In this document: piece by piece, positions 37,491-45,178 of the stretch
Numbering within the stretch: the first letter of the stretch is position 1
Layout: the number at the start of each line of letters is the position of its first letter
Assembly (NCBI GenBank): GCA_937931645.1
Contig: CALHAR010000009.1
Span: forward strand, 124,001 to 188,000
Length of the DNA stretch: 64,000 nt
Reading direction: 5' to 3'
From: an uncultured Alphaproteobacteria bacterium
GTDB taxonomy: Bacteria; Pseudomonadota; Alphaproteobacteria; Micavibrionales; Micavibrionaceae
The notes under the pieces: model-generated
Database searches by the model: none
The model's input: only the letters and a program-made list of their open reading frames with translations
What the model was told of the DNA's origin: nothing
Program-made: the position numbers and the translations under genes

Positions 37491-37874
37491 CTACTGATCG
37501 TCTTCTTCTTCGGGATCATCCTCTAAATCATCTAGATCATCTTCTAGATCATCAGGGTCCGCATCAATCGTCAAGGTTGCATTTTCGTCATCCTCATCAT
37601 CGAGGTCTTCATCAACGTCATCAAGGCTAACAATATCATCATCTGCATCGATATCATCAATGTCCTCGTCCTCTTTTTCTTCGACTTCTGGCTTTTTTAC
37701 TTCTGCCTCTTTAACGGGGATGATTTCTTCTGTTGCGGTCCGTCCACGACGGGATTTTACTTTAATTTCACCTGTAAATTCTGTCTCACAAGAAGGGCAT
37801 ATGATTGGGGTTTTGTCTAAATCGTAGAAACGGGCTCCACAGTTCATACATATGCGTTTTAATCCTTTTGACAT
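37491..37874 (-). CDS. TIGR02300-type acidic zinc-ribbon protein
   Basis: The 127-residue protein has an N-terminal zinc ribbon (Cys9, Cys12, Cys26, Cys29) around the family signature GARFYDLDKTPIICPSC and an extremely Asp/Glu-rich C-terminal tail. This family is typical of alphaproteobacteria and has no established function. I chose the ATG preceded by AGGAGT seven bases upstream; an in-frame start 15 codons earlier lacks such support. Confidence 0.9.
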   Translation of the reverse strand: MSKGLKRICMNCGARFYDLDKTPIICPSCETEFTGEIKVKSRRGRTATEEIIPVKEAEVKKPEVEEKEDEDIDDIDADDDIVSLDDVDEDLDDEDDENATLTIDADPDDLEDDLDDLEDDPEEEDDQ

Positions 37875-38111
37875 AGATCTTACTCCTTCGAATTTTCTAT
37901 TAACATTGCCACGGGTCAATCCGAAGGCATAATTATTATAGATAGAGTTAATGGCTTATTTTTTGCGCTCTGTCAAAACTATATTGATGGGTCAACGATA
38001 TTTTTATGTCTAGGCTTATCGTGAAAAAGCCAAAGCAGTTATAGATTTGTGCTTCTATATCCTATAAAATCTTTTCAGAATTTAAAATGCTTTATCGAAA
38101 GGTTCTTTTTC

Positions 38112-39239
38112 ATGCAAACTCCTGTTGTAATTTGTGGCTATAAACGCTCTCCCTTCACTTTTGCTGGTAAGGGGGCGTTGGCGAAAACCCGCCCTGATAC
38201 TATGGCCGCAGAGGTTATTAAGGCTTTAATCGCTGAGACTGGCGCAAATGCTGATGATATTGAAGATATTTTAATGGGGTGTGCCTTTCCAGAGGCCGAA
38301 CAAGGCTTTAACTTGGCAAAAATCGTCGCTCAATTGGCGGGGTTACCCAATAGTGTTGCTGGGGCAACTGTAAACCGTTTTTGTGGATCTTCTATGACCA
38401 CGGTGCAAATGGCGGCGGGTTATATTCAAATGGGCGCGGGTGATGTGTTTATTTGCGCGGGCGTTGAATCGATGTCCCGTATCCCGATGGGGGGCTTTAA
38501 CCCGATGCCAAACCCAGACATGATGGAAGTTTGCCCTGCGGCTTATATGGGTATGGGTGAAACGGCAGAAAATCTGGCCAAAAAATATAAAATTTCCCGT
38601 GAAGCGCAGGAAGAATTTGCGGTGAACTCTCAAACCAAAGCGGCGAATGCCCGCAAAACGGGTCTTTTCAAAGATGAAATAGTCCCGATTGGTGACGTAA
38701 CCGAAGATGGTTGTATTCGTGAAGGTACAACGAAGGAGGCGTTGGCGGGTCTGAACCTTGCTTTTGATGAAAATGGCACTGTGACGGCGGGAACATCCTC
38801 TCCATTAACCGATGGCGCGTCGGCGGTTTTAGTGGCGTCTGAAGACTATGCCAAGAAACATGGCCTTCCTATTATGGCGCGGATTAAATCTGTCGCTATG
38901 GCGGGGTGTGATGCTTCTATTATGGGGATTGGTCCTGTGCCTGCAACACAAAAAGCTTTGACGCGCGCTGGGGTTAAAATTGACGATATTGAAATTGTTG
39001 AATTAAACGAAGCCTTCTCGGCGCAATCAATGTCGGTGCTAGAAGAATTAAAGTTAGATGTCGCGAAAGTTAACTTAGACGGTGGCGCGATTGCGCTGGG
39101 GCATCCTTTGGGGGCGTCAGGGGCGCGTATTACAGGTAAACTAGCCAGCCTGATGCAACGCGAAGGTAAAAAACTTGGCCTTGCCACTATGTGTATTGGT
39201 GGCGGTCAGGGAACTGCGATTATTTTGGAGAGTGTTTAG
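38112..39239 (+). CDS. Acetyl-CoA acyltransferase (thiolase)
   Basis: Thiolase performs the last step of beta-oxidation. From the ATG at 38112 the 375-residue protein has the acylation Cys in RFCGSSMTTVQ, the His loop ALGHPLGASGAR and the second Cys in CIGGGQGTA. The reading frame extends upstream through a GTG at 38049, but those 21 residues are not thiolase-like. With the bifunctional enzyme at 40270 and the acyl-CoA dehydrogenase at 45179 it gives a fatty-acid oxidation set. Confidence 0.95.
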   Translation: MQTPVVICGYKRSPFTFAGKGALAKTRPDTMAAEVIKALIAETGANADDIEDILMGCAFPEAEQGFNLAKIVAQLAGLPNSVAGATVNRFCGSSMTTVQMAAGYIQMGAGDVFICAGVESMSRIPMGGFNPMPNPDMMEVCPAAYMGMGETAENLAKKYKISREAQEEFAVNSQTKAANARKTGLFKDEIVPIGDVTEDGCIREGTTKEALAGLNLAFDENGTVTAGTSSPLTDGASAVLVASEDYAKKHGLPIMARIKSVAMAGCDASIMGIGPVPATQKALTRAGVKIDDIEIVELNEAFSAQSMSVLEELKLDVAKVNLDGGAIALGHPLGASGARITGKLASLMQREGKKLGLATMCIGGGQGTAIILESV

Positions 39240-39243
39240 CCCT

Positions 39244-39504
39244 GTGTCAGAAAATGACTTCCAAGCTATTCAAGAACGCAATGCCCGTGTTGAGGGAGAT
39301 AAAGCGTGGGAAACATCTTGGGTGCGGAGAATATCTATCGCGGTGATGACATATGTAATTGCAGTATTCTATATGCGTTATGCAGGTCTTAACCATCCAA
39401 TGTTGGGGGCGTTTGTACCCAGCGGTGGTTACTTACTTTCAACGTTATCTTTGCCATTCGTAAAAAACTTTTGGCTTCATAAGGTATATAAAGATGTTAG
39501 ATAA
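39244..39504 (+). CDS. Small membrane protein in the beta-oxidation operon
   Basis: An 86-residue product from a GTG five bases after the thiolase stop gives VSENDFQAIQERNARVEGD. A helical soluble start is followed by two hydrophobic segments (about 33-50 and 56-72). A longer form starting inside the thiolase gene is open but improbable. No function is known. It seems to be co-transcribed with the thiolase. Confidence 0.65.
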   Translation: MSENDFQAIQERNARVEGDKAWETSWVRRISIAVMTYVIAVFYMRYAGLNHPMLGAFVPSGGYLLSTLSLPFVKNFWLHKVYKDVR

Positions 39505-39560
39505 AAAATGCCCCGGGGTCGTACTGATACTAGGTCAGCATAGGACGGTCCGGGGAACTT
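39505..39560. other. GC-rich hairpin at the left border of the HEPN gene
   Basis: CCCCGG (39511-39516) pairs with CCGGGG (39550-39555) around an inner CTGA/TCAG hairpin. It begins six bases after the small membrane protein stop. On the minus strand it is followed by a T-rich run (CATTTTTTAT); on the plus strand no T run follows. It may be a scar or boundary of the segment bringing in the next gene. Confidence 0.45.
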
Positions 39561-39614
39561 CGTATATAATTCTACATGCAATGGACTCACAATGCAACAA
39601 GAGTCAACAATAAA

Positions 39615-40277
39615 ATGACAAATTTCCTCATAAAAAAAATATCTAAAGAACGTTGGGCCACTTACGAAAAGTTGAGTAAAAACAGTAGGGTAGGTGCTGA
39701 AGAGCTTTATAAAAGAAATCTAGTTTATAGCAAAGAACTATATGTAATTTTAGCGGGATTAGAAGTGTTAATTCGTAATAATTTTCACGAGAAATTGAGC
39801 TTGCATTTTAAGAGAGATGATTGGTTATCAGAGGATATAGATCAAAAATTTTTTGGTTTTATTCATCAAAGACAACTTAAAAAAGCTATTAAGGACTTAA
39901 CTAAAAATAAAAAAAACGGGTACATAATTCCTGATTTAATAGCAGAATTAAATTTTGGATTTTGGATACATCTAACAAACGCTCCTTACGAACAAAAATT
40001 TTGGATACCTGCATTGCGTCATTGTTTTCCACATAAGTTAGGGGCACCAATTCGCTCTGATGTAGAGAGTCGACTTAAGCAATCACTCAAGTTAAGAAAT
40101 AAAATTGCACATTTAGAGCCAATTATTAAAAATGAGTTTCAGTTAATTCAAGCTTATCAAAATGCTTACGATTTAATGTCGTGGATATGCCCTAAAACAG
40201 CTGATTGGTTTAATGATATTAGTAATTTTAGAGAAGTATGGAATAGTTATAATAAAAAGGGATTAAAAAATGACTGA
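39615..40277 (+). CDS. Abi-like HEPN-domain protein
   Basis: The 220-residue protein resembles Abi_2-type abortive-infection proteins. It is all-helical with an LEVLIRNNFHEKLS segment and, near the C-terminus, LRNKIAHLEPI, the Rx4H catalytic motif (Arg161, His166) of HEPN ribonucleases. It is visibly more AT-rich than its neighbours and lies inside a beta-oxidation operon. Its end overlaps the start of the bifunctional enzyme by eight bases. No partner antitoxin is apparent. The start could also be 13 codons upstream. Function as an RNase-type defence or toxin gene is inference. Confidence 0.82.
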   Translation: MTNFLIKKISKERWATYEKLSKNSRVGAEELYKRNLVYSKELYVILAGLEVLIRNNFHEKLSLHFKRDDWLSEDIDQKFFGFIHQRQLKKAIKDLTKNKKNGYIIPDLIAELNFGFWIHLTNAPYEQKFWIPALRHCFPHKLGAPIRSDVESRLKQSLKLRNKIAHLEPIIKNEFQLIQAYQNAYDLMSWICPKTADWFNDISNFREVWNSYNKKGLKND

Positions 40278-42705
40278 GATTAAAAAAGTAGCCGTTATTG
40301 GTGCAGGTGTGATGGGAAGCGGGATTGCGGCGCAAATTGCGAATGCAGGATTGCCCGTGGTTCTGCTTGATATTGTGCCTAAAGATGCCGAAGATCGTAA
40401 TGTGATCGCGAAAGGCGCGGTGGCTAAAATGCTGAAAACTGATCCTGCACCTTTCATGTCAAAACGCAATGCAAAGCTGATTGAGGTCGGTAATCTTGAA
40501 GATGATTTAGAAAAAATCAGCGATTGTGATTGGATTGTTGAAGTTGTCTTGGAAGATTTAAAAATCAAACATGCTACTTACGAAAAAATTCAAAAGCATC
40601 GTAAAAAAGGTTCTATCGTTACATCCAATACATCGACTATTCCATTGGCTAAACTATCAGAAGGTCAGCCAGAAGAATTTGTTAAAGATTTCATGATTAC
40701 GCATTTCTTTAACCCCCCACGTTATATGCGCCTTCTTGAAGTTATTAGCAGTGATAAAACTAATAAAGACGCGCTACAAACTATTACAAATTTCTGTGAT
40801 GTGAAGCTTGGTAAGGGTGTCGTTCATTGTAAAGATACGCCTGGATTTATCGTGAATCGTCTGCTGGTATTTTGGATGCAAACCGCGTTGAATGTCGCGG
40901 TGGAAGATAATGTCCCGCTGGAGGTGGCTGACGCGGTGATGGGTAAACCTATTGGCGTCCCAAAGACAGCGGTCTTTGGGTTGATTGATTTGGTAGGGGT
41001 GGACTTAATGCCTTACCTTGCTAATTCAATGCTCGCCAATTTACCGCAGGATGATGAATATAGAAAAATTTATTCGGACTATCCTTTTGTTGGGCAGATG
41101 ATTGAAGCGGGTTATAACGGCCGTAAAGGTAAGGGCGGTTTTTATCGTCTTAATCCTGACGCCCCTAAAGGTACAAAAGAAAAACAAACGTTAGAGCTTG
41201 ACCCAAAGAAGTTTGAGGAAGGTCAGTATCGCAAAAGCAACAAACAAAAATTAGAGTCTGTGAAGGCGGGTAAAAAAGGTTTGCGCGCCGTTGTTGAAAC
41301 TGACGACATTGGTGGTCATTACGCGTGGAAAGTTTTGAGCCAAACACTGGCTTATGCCGCCTCGCTTGTGCCGCAAATTGCGGATGATATTGCGCGTGTT
41401 GATGAGGCGATGCGCCTTGGGACAAATTGGAAAAAGGGGCCTTTTGAGATGATTGACGCCCTTGGGTCTGAGGAAATAAGCGGCCCTAAATGGTTTGCTG
41501 ATAAGCTTAAAGAAGAAGGAATTGATGTTCCTCCATTGTTGGAAGCTGTTGGTGACGGTGCGTTCTATAAGGTTAAAAATGGTAAGTTGCAGGCCTTTGG
41601 AACAGATGGAAAATACCATGATGTTAAACGCCCGGACGGCGTGTTGCTGCTGCGTGATATTAAACTGAATGCTGAACCCGTTATTAAAACGGGTAGTGCC
41701 TCTGTCTGGAATGTCGGCGATGGTGTTTTATGTGTTGAATTTACAGGTAAAATGAATGCGTTGGATGACCAAGTTTTTGATGCCTACCACCAAGCTATAA
41801 AGCTAATCGGTGATGGATCAAAAGAATATAAGGCGATGGTGATTTATAATGAAGGGTCACATTTTAGCGCAGGTGCGAATTTAGGCCTCGCTATCTTTGC
41901 GATGAATATTGCGATGTGGCCACAAATCGAAGCCCTCGTTTCTGGTGGTCAAAAAGTCTATAAAGCCTTGAAATACGCGCCTTTCCCGGTTGTTTCTGCG
42001 CCCAGTGGTATGGCCTTAGGTGGCGGATGTGAAATTCTTTTACATTCCGACCACGTTCAGGCACATGCCGAAACCTATACTGGTTTGGTTGAAGTTGGGG
42101 TTGGTTTAATCCCAGGGTGGGGTGGCTGTAAAGAAATGGTGCTGCGTTATCAGGAAGAAGAACGCGCAAATTATGATAAGGCCGTTGGCGGCGTCACGGG
42201 TGAAAAGAAAATCTGGTTCTCACCTAAAAACACCCCTATGGGGGCGGTGCGTAAAGCGTTCGAAACGATTGCTTTGGCTAAGGTTGCAAAATCTGCACAA
42301 GAAGCAAAAGAAGTTCGTTACCTAAAAGACACAGATGGTATCACGATGAATCGTGACCGTTTGTTATTTGATGCAAAACAAAAAGCGTTAGAGCTATCTA
42401 AAAATTATGAAGTGCCTTCTCCTGAAGAAGCTATTCGTCTTCCTGGTGCGACTGGAAAATTGGCGTTAGATATGGCGGTGGCGGACTTGGTTAAGTCTGG
42501 TAAGGCCACGCCTTATGATGTCACAGTGTCTAGCGCGGTGGCGAATGTCTTAAGTGGCGGTGATAAAGCCGATTGGACAACGCCCCTTCATGAAGATGAT
42601 CTTTATAAGTTGGAACGCGATGAGTTCATGAAGCTTATTCGCCATGAAGGCACCCAAAAACGTGTTGAACACATGCTGACGACGGGTAAGCCTTTAAGGA
42701 ACTAA
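40270..42705 (+). CDS. 3-hydroxyacyl-CoA dehydrogenase / enoyl-CoA hydratase
   Basis: This 811-residue bifunctional beta-oxidation enzyme has the dehydrogenase half first (VIGAGVMGSGIAAQIA Rossmann motif at about 8-23, HFFNPPRYMRLLE). The crotonase half comes at the end (HFSAGANLGL and GMALGGGCEIL oxyanion-hole segments). This order is opposite to FadB and like FadN-type proteins. The AAAGGG Shine-Dalgarno sequence and ATG lie within the 3 prime end of the HEPN gene. Confidence 0.94.
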   Translation: MTEIKKVAVIGAGVMGSGIAAQIANAGLPVVLLDIVPKDAEDRNVIAKGAVAKMLKTDPAPFMSKRNAKLIEVGNLEDDLEKISDCDWIVEVVLEDLKIKHATYEKIQKHRKKGSIVTSNTSTIPLAKLSEGQPEEFVKDFMITHFFNPPRYMRLLEVISSDKTNKDALQTITNFCDVKLGKGVVHCKDTPGFIVNRLLVFWMQTALNVAVEDNVPLEVADAVMGKPIGVPKTAVFGLIDLVGVDLMPYLANSMLANLPQDDEYRKIYSDYPFVGQMIEAGYNGRKGKGGFYRLNPDAPKGTKEKQTLELDPKKFEEGQYRKSNKQKLESVKAGKKGLRAVVETDDIGGHYAWKVLSQTLAYAASLVPQIADDIARVDEAMRLGTNWKKGPFEMIDALGSEEISGPKWFADKLKEEGIDVPPLLEAVGDGAFYKVKNGKLQAFGTDGKYHDVKRPDGVLLLRDIKLNAEPVIKTGSASVWNVGDGVLCVEFTGKMNALDDQVFDAYHQAIKLIGDGSKEYKAMVIYNEGSHFSAGANLGLAIFAMNIAMWPQIEALVSGGQKVYKALKYAPFPVVSAPSGMALGGGCEILLHSDHVQAHAETYTGLVEVGVGLIPGWGGCKEMVLRYQEEERANYDKAVGGVTGEKKIWFSPKNTPMGAVRKAFETIALAKVAKSAQEAKEVRYLKDTDGITMNRDRLLFDAKQKALELSKNYEVPSPEEAIRLPGATGKLALDMAVADLVKSGKATPYDVTVSSAVANVLSGGDKADWTTPLHEDDLYKLERDEFMKLIRHEGTQKRVEHMLTTGKPLRN

Positions 42706-42728
42706 TCAAGTTACGGTTATAGGATAAT

Positions 42729-42760
42729 AAAAAAGCGAGGTATGAAGCCCCGCTTTTTAA
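42729..42760. terminator. Bidirectional rho-independent terminator
   Basis: AAAAGCG(A)GG pairs with CC(C)CGCTTTT around a seven-base loop, with A-rich sequence on the left and T run on the right. It can end both the beta-oxidation operon and the convergent lipoprotein gene. Confidence 0.85.
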
Positions 42761-42780
42761 ATCCTTTATTAAACCAGATA

Positions 42781-43083
42781 TTATTTAGTGATTTGTCTAA
42801 ATGCTGGTTCTGCATCACGTATGATTTGTGTGTCCACAATTACAGGCTCTGGTGCAGGGGCTGGCGCCGGTGCAGGAGCGGGAGCCGCAACAACAGGAGC
42901 TGGCGCCGGTGCAGGAGTAGGAGCAACAACAACCTTACGGTCCGCTCTTATTGTTCTTTCTTCTGTATATGGGCCACCACGGTCGCATTTGTCTAATTCA
43001 TCATGACATGTTGGTAGGCCACCACAAGCGCTTAGGCTTAAGGCTGCTCCTGCCACTAATAATAGTGCTAAATTTTTTTTCAT
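42781..43083 (-). CDS. Small lipoprotein with Ala-Pro repeat
   Basis: The 100-residue protein has a lipobox LSAC (Cys20) and a short Cys-containing segment. A run of Ala-Pro dipeptides (about residues 54-79) probably forms a stiff linker through the periplasm, and a short end domain follows. The repeat is encoded by a 19-base direct repeat. The role is unknown; AP-rich lipoproteins often tether the outer membrane to the wall. Confidence 0.8.
   Translation of the reverse strand: MKKNLALLLVAGAALSLSACGGLPTCHDELDKCDRGGPYTEERTIRADRKVVVAPTPAPAPAPVVAAPAPAPAPAPAPEPVIVDTQIIRDAEPAFRQITK
42860..42917. repeat. 19-base direct repeat encoding Ala-Pro units
   Basis: GCTGGCGCCGGTGCAGGAG occurs at 42860-42878 and again at 42899-42917. 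Copy number could vary between strains and change the length of the Ala-Pro linker. Confidence 0.85.
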
Positions 43084-43103
43084 AATATTATCCTCTTTAA
43101 GTT

Positions 43104-43138
43104 AAAAAAATGTATCCCTCACGAACAAGGGATACATT
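43104..43138 (-). terminator. Terminator of the M32-like gene
   Basis: TGTATCCCT (43111-43119) pairs perfectly with AGGGATACA (43128-43136). On the minus strand seven T follow. It lies 29 bases past the stop codon of the minus-strand gene at 43167. Confidence 0.88.
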
Positions 43139-43166
43139 ATAGAAAGAAAGCTTAATTTTCAAGTAT

Positions 43167-44741
43167 TTACCGCTTTGCGCTTAAATATCGACGTTCCAAA
43201 TGTTTTAATAAGGCATCAGAATTCAGCTCTTGGCCTGTAAGATTTTTAATGGTCTCAAACGTCCCCTGGCTGCGCCCTGTGTCATGGATATTGGTTTTTA
43301 TCCAATCACCAATAACGCCCAAGTTTCCTTGTTGGATTTGCGTCGGTAGATCTTCAATTTGTTCGTAAAGCGTTTCATGTAACTGCGCCGCAATAATGTG
43401 TGACAATGTATTGGTTGGGATAAAGCCAAAACGACCTGTAAACCAATCTGGATTTTGTAATGCGCCTTCGGATAATGTTGTAGGTTCTGATCCTAAAAGT
43501 TCTTTGCTTTCAGCGTTCCATCTTTCGGGAATATCCTTAACTTCCAAATCACCATTAATCAGGTCACGCTCAATTCTATAGCGTAAAATATCATGAAAAA
43601 TTTTGCTTAATTCATCGGCATTATTCCGTAACGTTGTTTGGTTAATAATTTTCTTCAACTTATATAAGTTTTCTGGCTCAAAAGATTTATTTTTGAACTG
43701 GCGGAAAACCCCTTCGGCACGAACCGAAATAAAATCAAAGAATTGTGGGGTGCGACCAATGATTGTTTCATACAGCAAGCTTAAGCTGTTCAACATAATG
43801 GCACCTTGGTCTTGTCCGACTGGTTGTGTAATCCAATCTTCTGGTAGGTTTTGATAGTAAAGCCCACGTGCCCCCTGATAGAGAGTATCTTCGAGTGAAT
43901 CGAGGAAGTTATTACTGTCACCGCAACGTACCAAGATACGTACATCTTCAGGGTTTCCGCCGGTCATAGGTGATAAGTTGGATACATATAACCCACCACG
44001 TTCGAAGTCAAAGCCCATCATTTCAAGCACAGTGCGGTTTAACCACATTTGATCTGCTTTAGAGAAGTCCCCATCTAATGGAATACCTTTTTCTTCAGTT
44101 TTTTGTTTTTCTAAAGATTCTGCGTATAATTTTTTTAATGGTTCTAATAATCCATCATATAGCTCGTCCATTTGACGGTCTGAAATATCGCTGGCATAAC
44201 CAATAAGAAGCGCGCGATAGGGTGTCGGTGTATTAAACTTCTTTTGTTTTAAGGCAGCAATCTTTCTATAAAGATCGACAACTTTTTCAATATAAGGTTG
44301 CGCCTCTTCCCAACTATTTTTCTTCATGGCGGCAGCGTGTAATTTACGCCCTTCATTGGCAACACGAACGGACGCAATATAAAGCTCAGGCGGTAGAGCC
44401 GATAAATGTGAATGGATACGGCGCATTTCTTCTAAATTGGCTTTATCCATTTCCTCCCAATTATCTGGATTTTTCGCCGCTTCTGCCTCTACTTTATCTA
44501 ATAAATTAGTGACGGTTGGTGTTGTGCTTTCGGCATAAATTCGTTTTGTAATTGACGAGATATCATTGATGCGGCGGTTTAAACTGCCTGCTGGCATGGC
44601 GGTCATCATATCTATTGCCAATGTGTTACGGATAGAGAACATTGTATTTAGGTTTGAAAAGTAAAATTTCAAATCATTATATCCCGCCACTGGTTCTGTT
44701 ACGCTTGTAAGATTGGCGTTTGTATTATTGGAATCCGTCAT
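43167..44741 (-). CDS. M32 carboxypeptidase-like protein lacking metal ligands
   Basis: The 524-residue protein follows the fold and landmarks of Taq-type (M32) metallocarboxypeptidases: helical N-half, LSPMTGG...DVRILVR strand block, LYYQNLPEDW, IGRTPQFF and an RF...P region. The HEGGH zinc motif is replaced by YQGAR at 288-292. The third ligand region HESQSRLWE is replaced by LNSLSLLYE (317-325). All three metal ligands are therefore gone. It is probably a binding or regulatory pseudoenzyme. Its own terminator follows. The alignment to M32 is by eye. Confidence 0.85.
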   Translation of the reverse strand: MTDSNNTNANLTSVTEPVAGYNDLKFYFSNLNTMFSIRNTLAIDMMTAMPAGSLNRRINDISSITKRIYAESTTPTVTNLLDKVEAEAAKNPDNWEEMDKANLEEMRRIHSHLSALPPELYIASVRVANEGRKLHAAAMKKNSWEEAQPYIEKVVDLYRKIAALKQKKFNTPTPYRALLIGYASDISDRQMDELYDGLLEPLKKLYAESLEKQKTEEKGIPLDGDFSKADQMWLNRTVLEMMGFDFERGGLYVSNLSPMTGGNPEDVRILVRCGDSNNFLDSLEDTLYQGARGLYYQNLPEDWITQPVGQDQGAIMLNSLSLLYETIIGRTPQFFDFISVRAEGVFRQFKNKSFEPENLYKLKKIINQTTLRNNADELSKIFHDILRYRIERDLINGDLEVKDIPERWNAESKELLGSEPTTLSEGALQNPDWFTGRFGFIPTNTLSHIIAAQLHETLYEQIEDLPTQIQQGNLGVIGDWIKTNIHDTGRSQGTFETIKNLTGQELNSDALLKHLERRYLSAKR

Positions 44742-44877
44742 GAAGTTTGCCCCTTAGTTATCGTGATAAGTTTTATTTATAATAAATTCATTTGTATTAT
44801 AGCTTCTCTTAATCAGGTTAAGAATGTTTTAATGTCGATGAAATAAAATAAATATCTTATTACAAGGTTATGAAAAA

Positions 44878-45114
44878 ATGTTTTGGAAGAAGAAGAAGCC
44901 TAAAAAACCAAGTCGTAAAGACATAATAAAAAAAGCGACACAGTCTATGCAACAAAAGCGTGAAGAAATTGGTGATGAGACCTTAGACTCAATTCGAAAG
45001 GCGATCATGGATAAAGAGAATAGCGCCCTGGCAAAAGCACAAAAAGAAATTAAAAATACAGATGTTGATAAAGTCCTTGATAATCTATCCGTGTGGTTAC
45101 GCGATAAGGAATAG
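44878..45114 (+). CDS. Small highly charged protein
   Basis: The 78-residue protein has a Lys-rich start (FWKKKKPKKPSRKD) and a long helical remainder rich in Lys/Glu. It is soluble, possibly membrane- or nucleic-acid-binding through the basic end. It is divergent from the M32-like gene and 64 bases before the acyl-CoA dehydrogenase gene. No family recognised. Confidence 0.65.
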   Translation: MFWKKKKPKKPSRKDIIKKATQSMQQKREEIGDETLDSIRKAIMDKENSALAKAQKEIKNTDVDKVLDNLSVWLRDKE

Positions 45115-45178
45115 AAACATCGGTTATTTTACCCTATAATCAATCCCACAAAAGATACTTTAAAAGAAAGAAATTTAA

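Noticed and set aside
38049-38111. Upstream GTG start for the thiolase
   Set aside because: The added 21 residues are not thiolase-like, whereas the ATG at 38112 begins with the typical N-terminal strand and has AAAGG upstream.
39505-39560. Hairpin 39511-39555 as a plus-strand terminator
   Set aside because: No T run follows on the plus strand; only the opposite strand has one, and no minus-strand gene ends there. Kept as an unexplained hairpin.
42788-43006. Plus-strand Gly/Ala-repeat open frame
   Set aside because: It is the complement of the Ala-Pro repeat of the minus-strand lipoprotein, which has a good lipobox and start.
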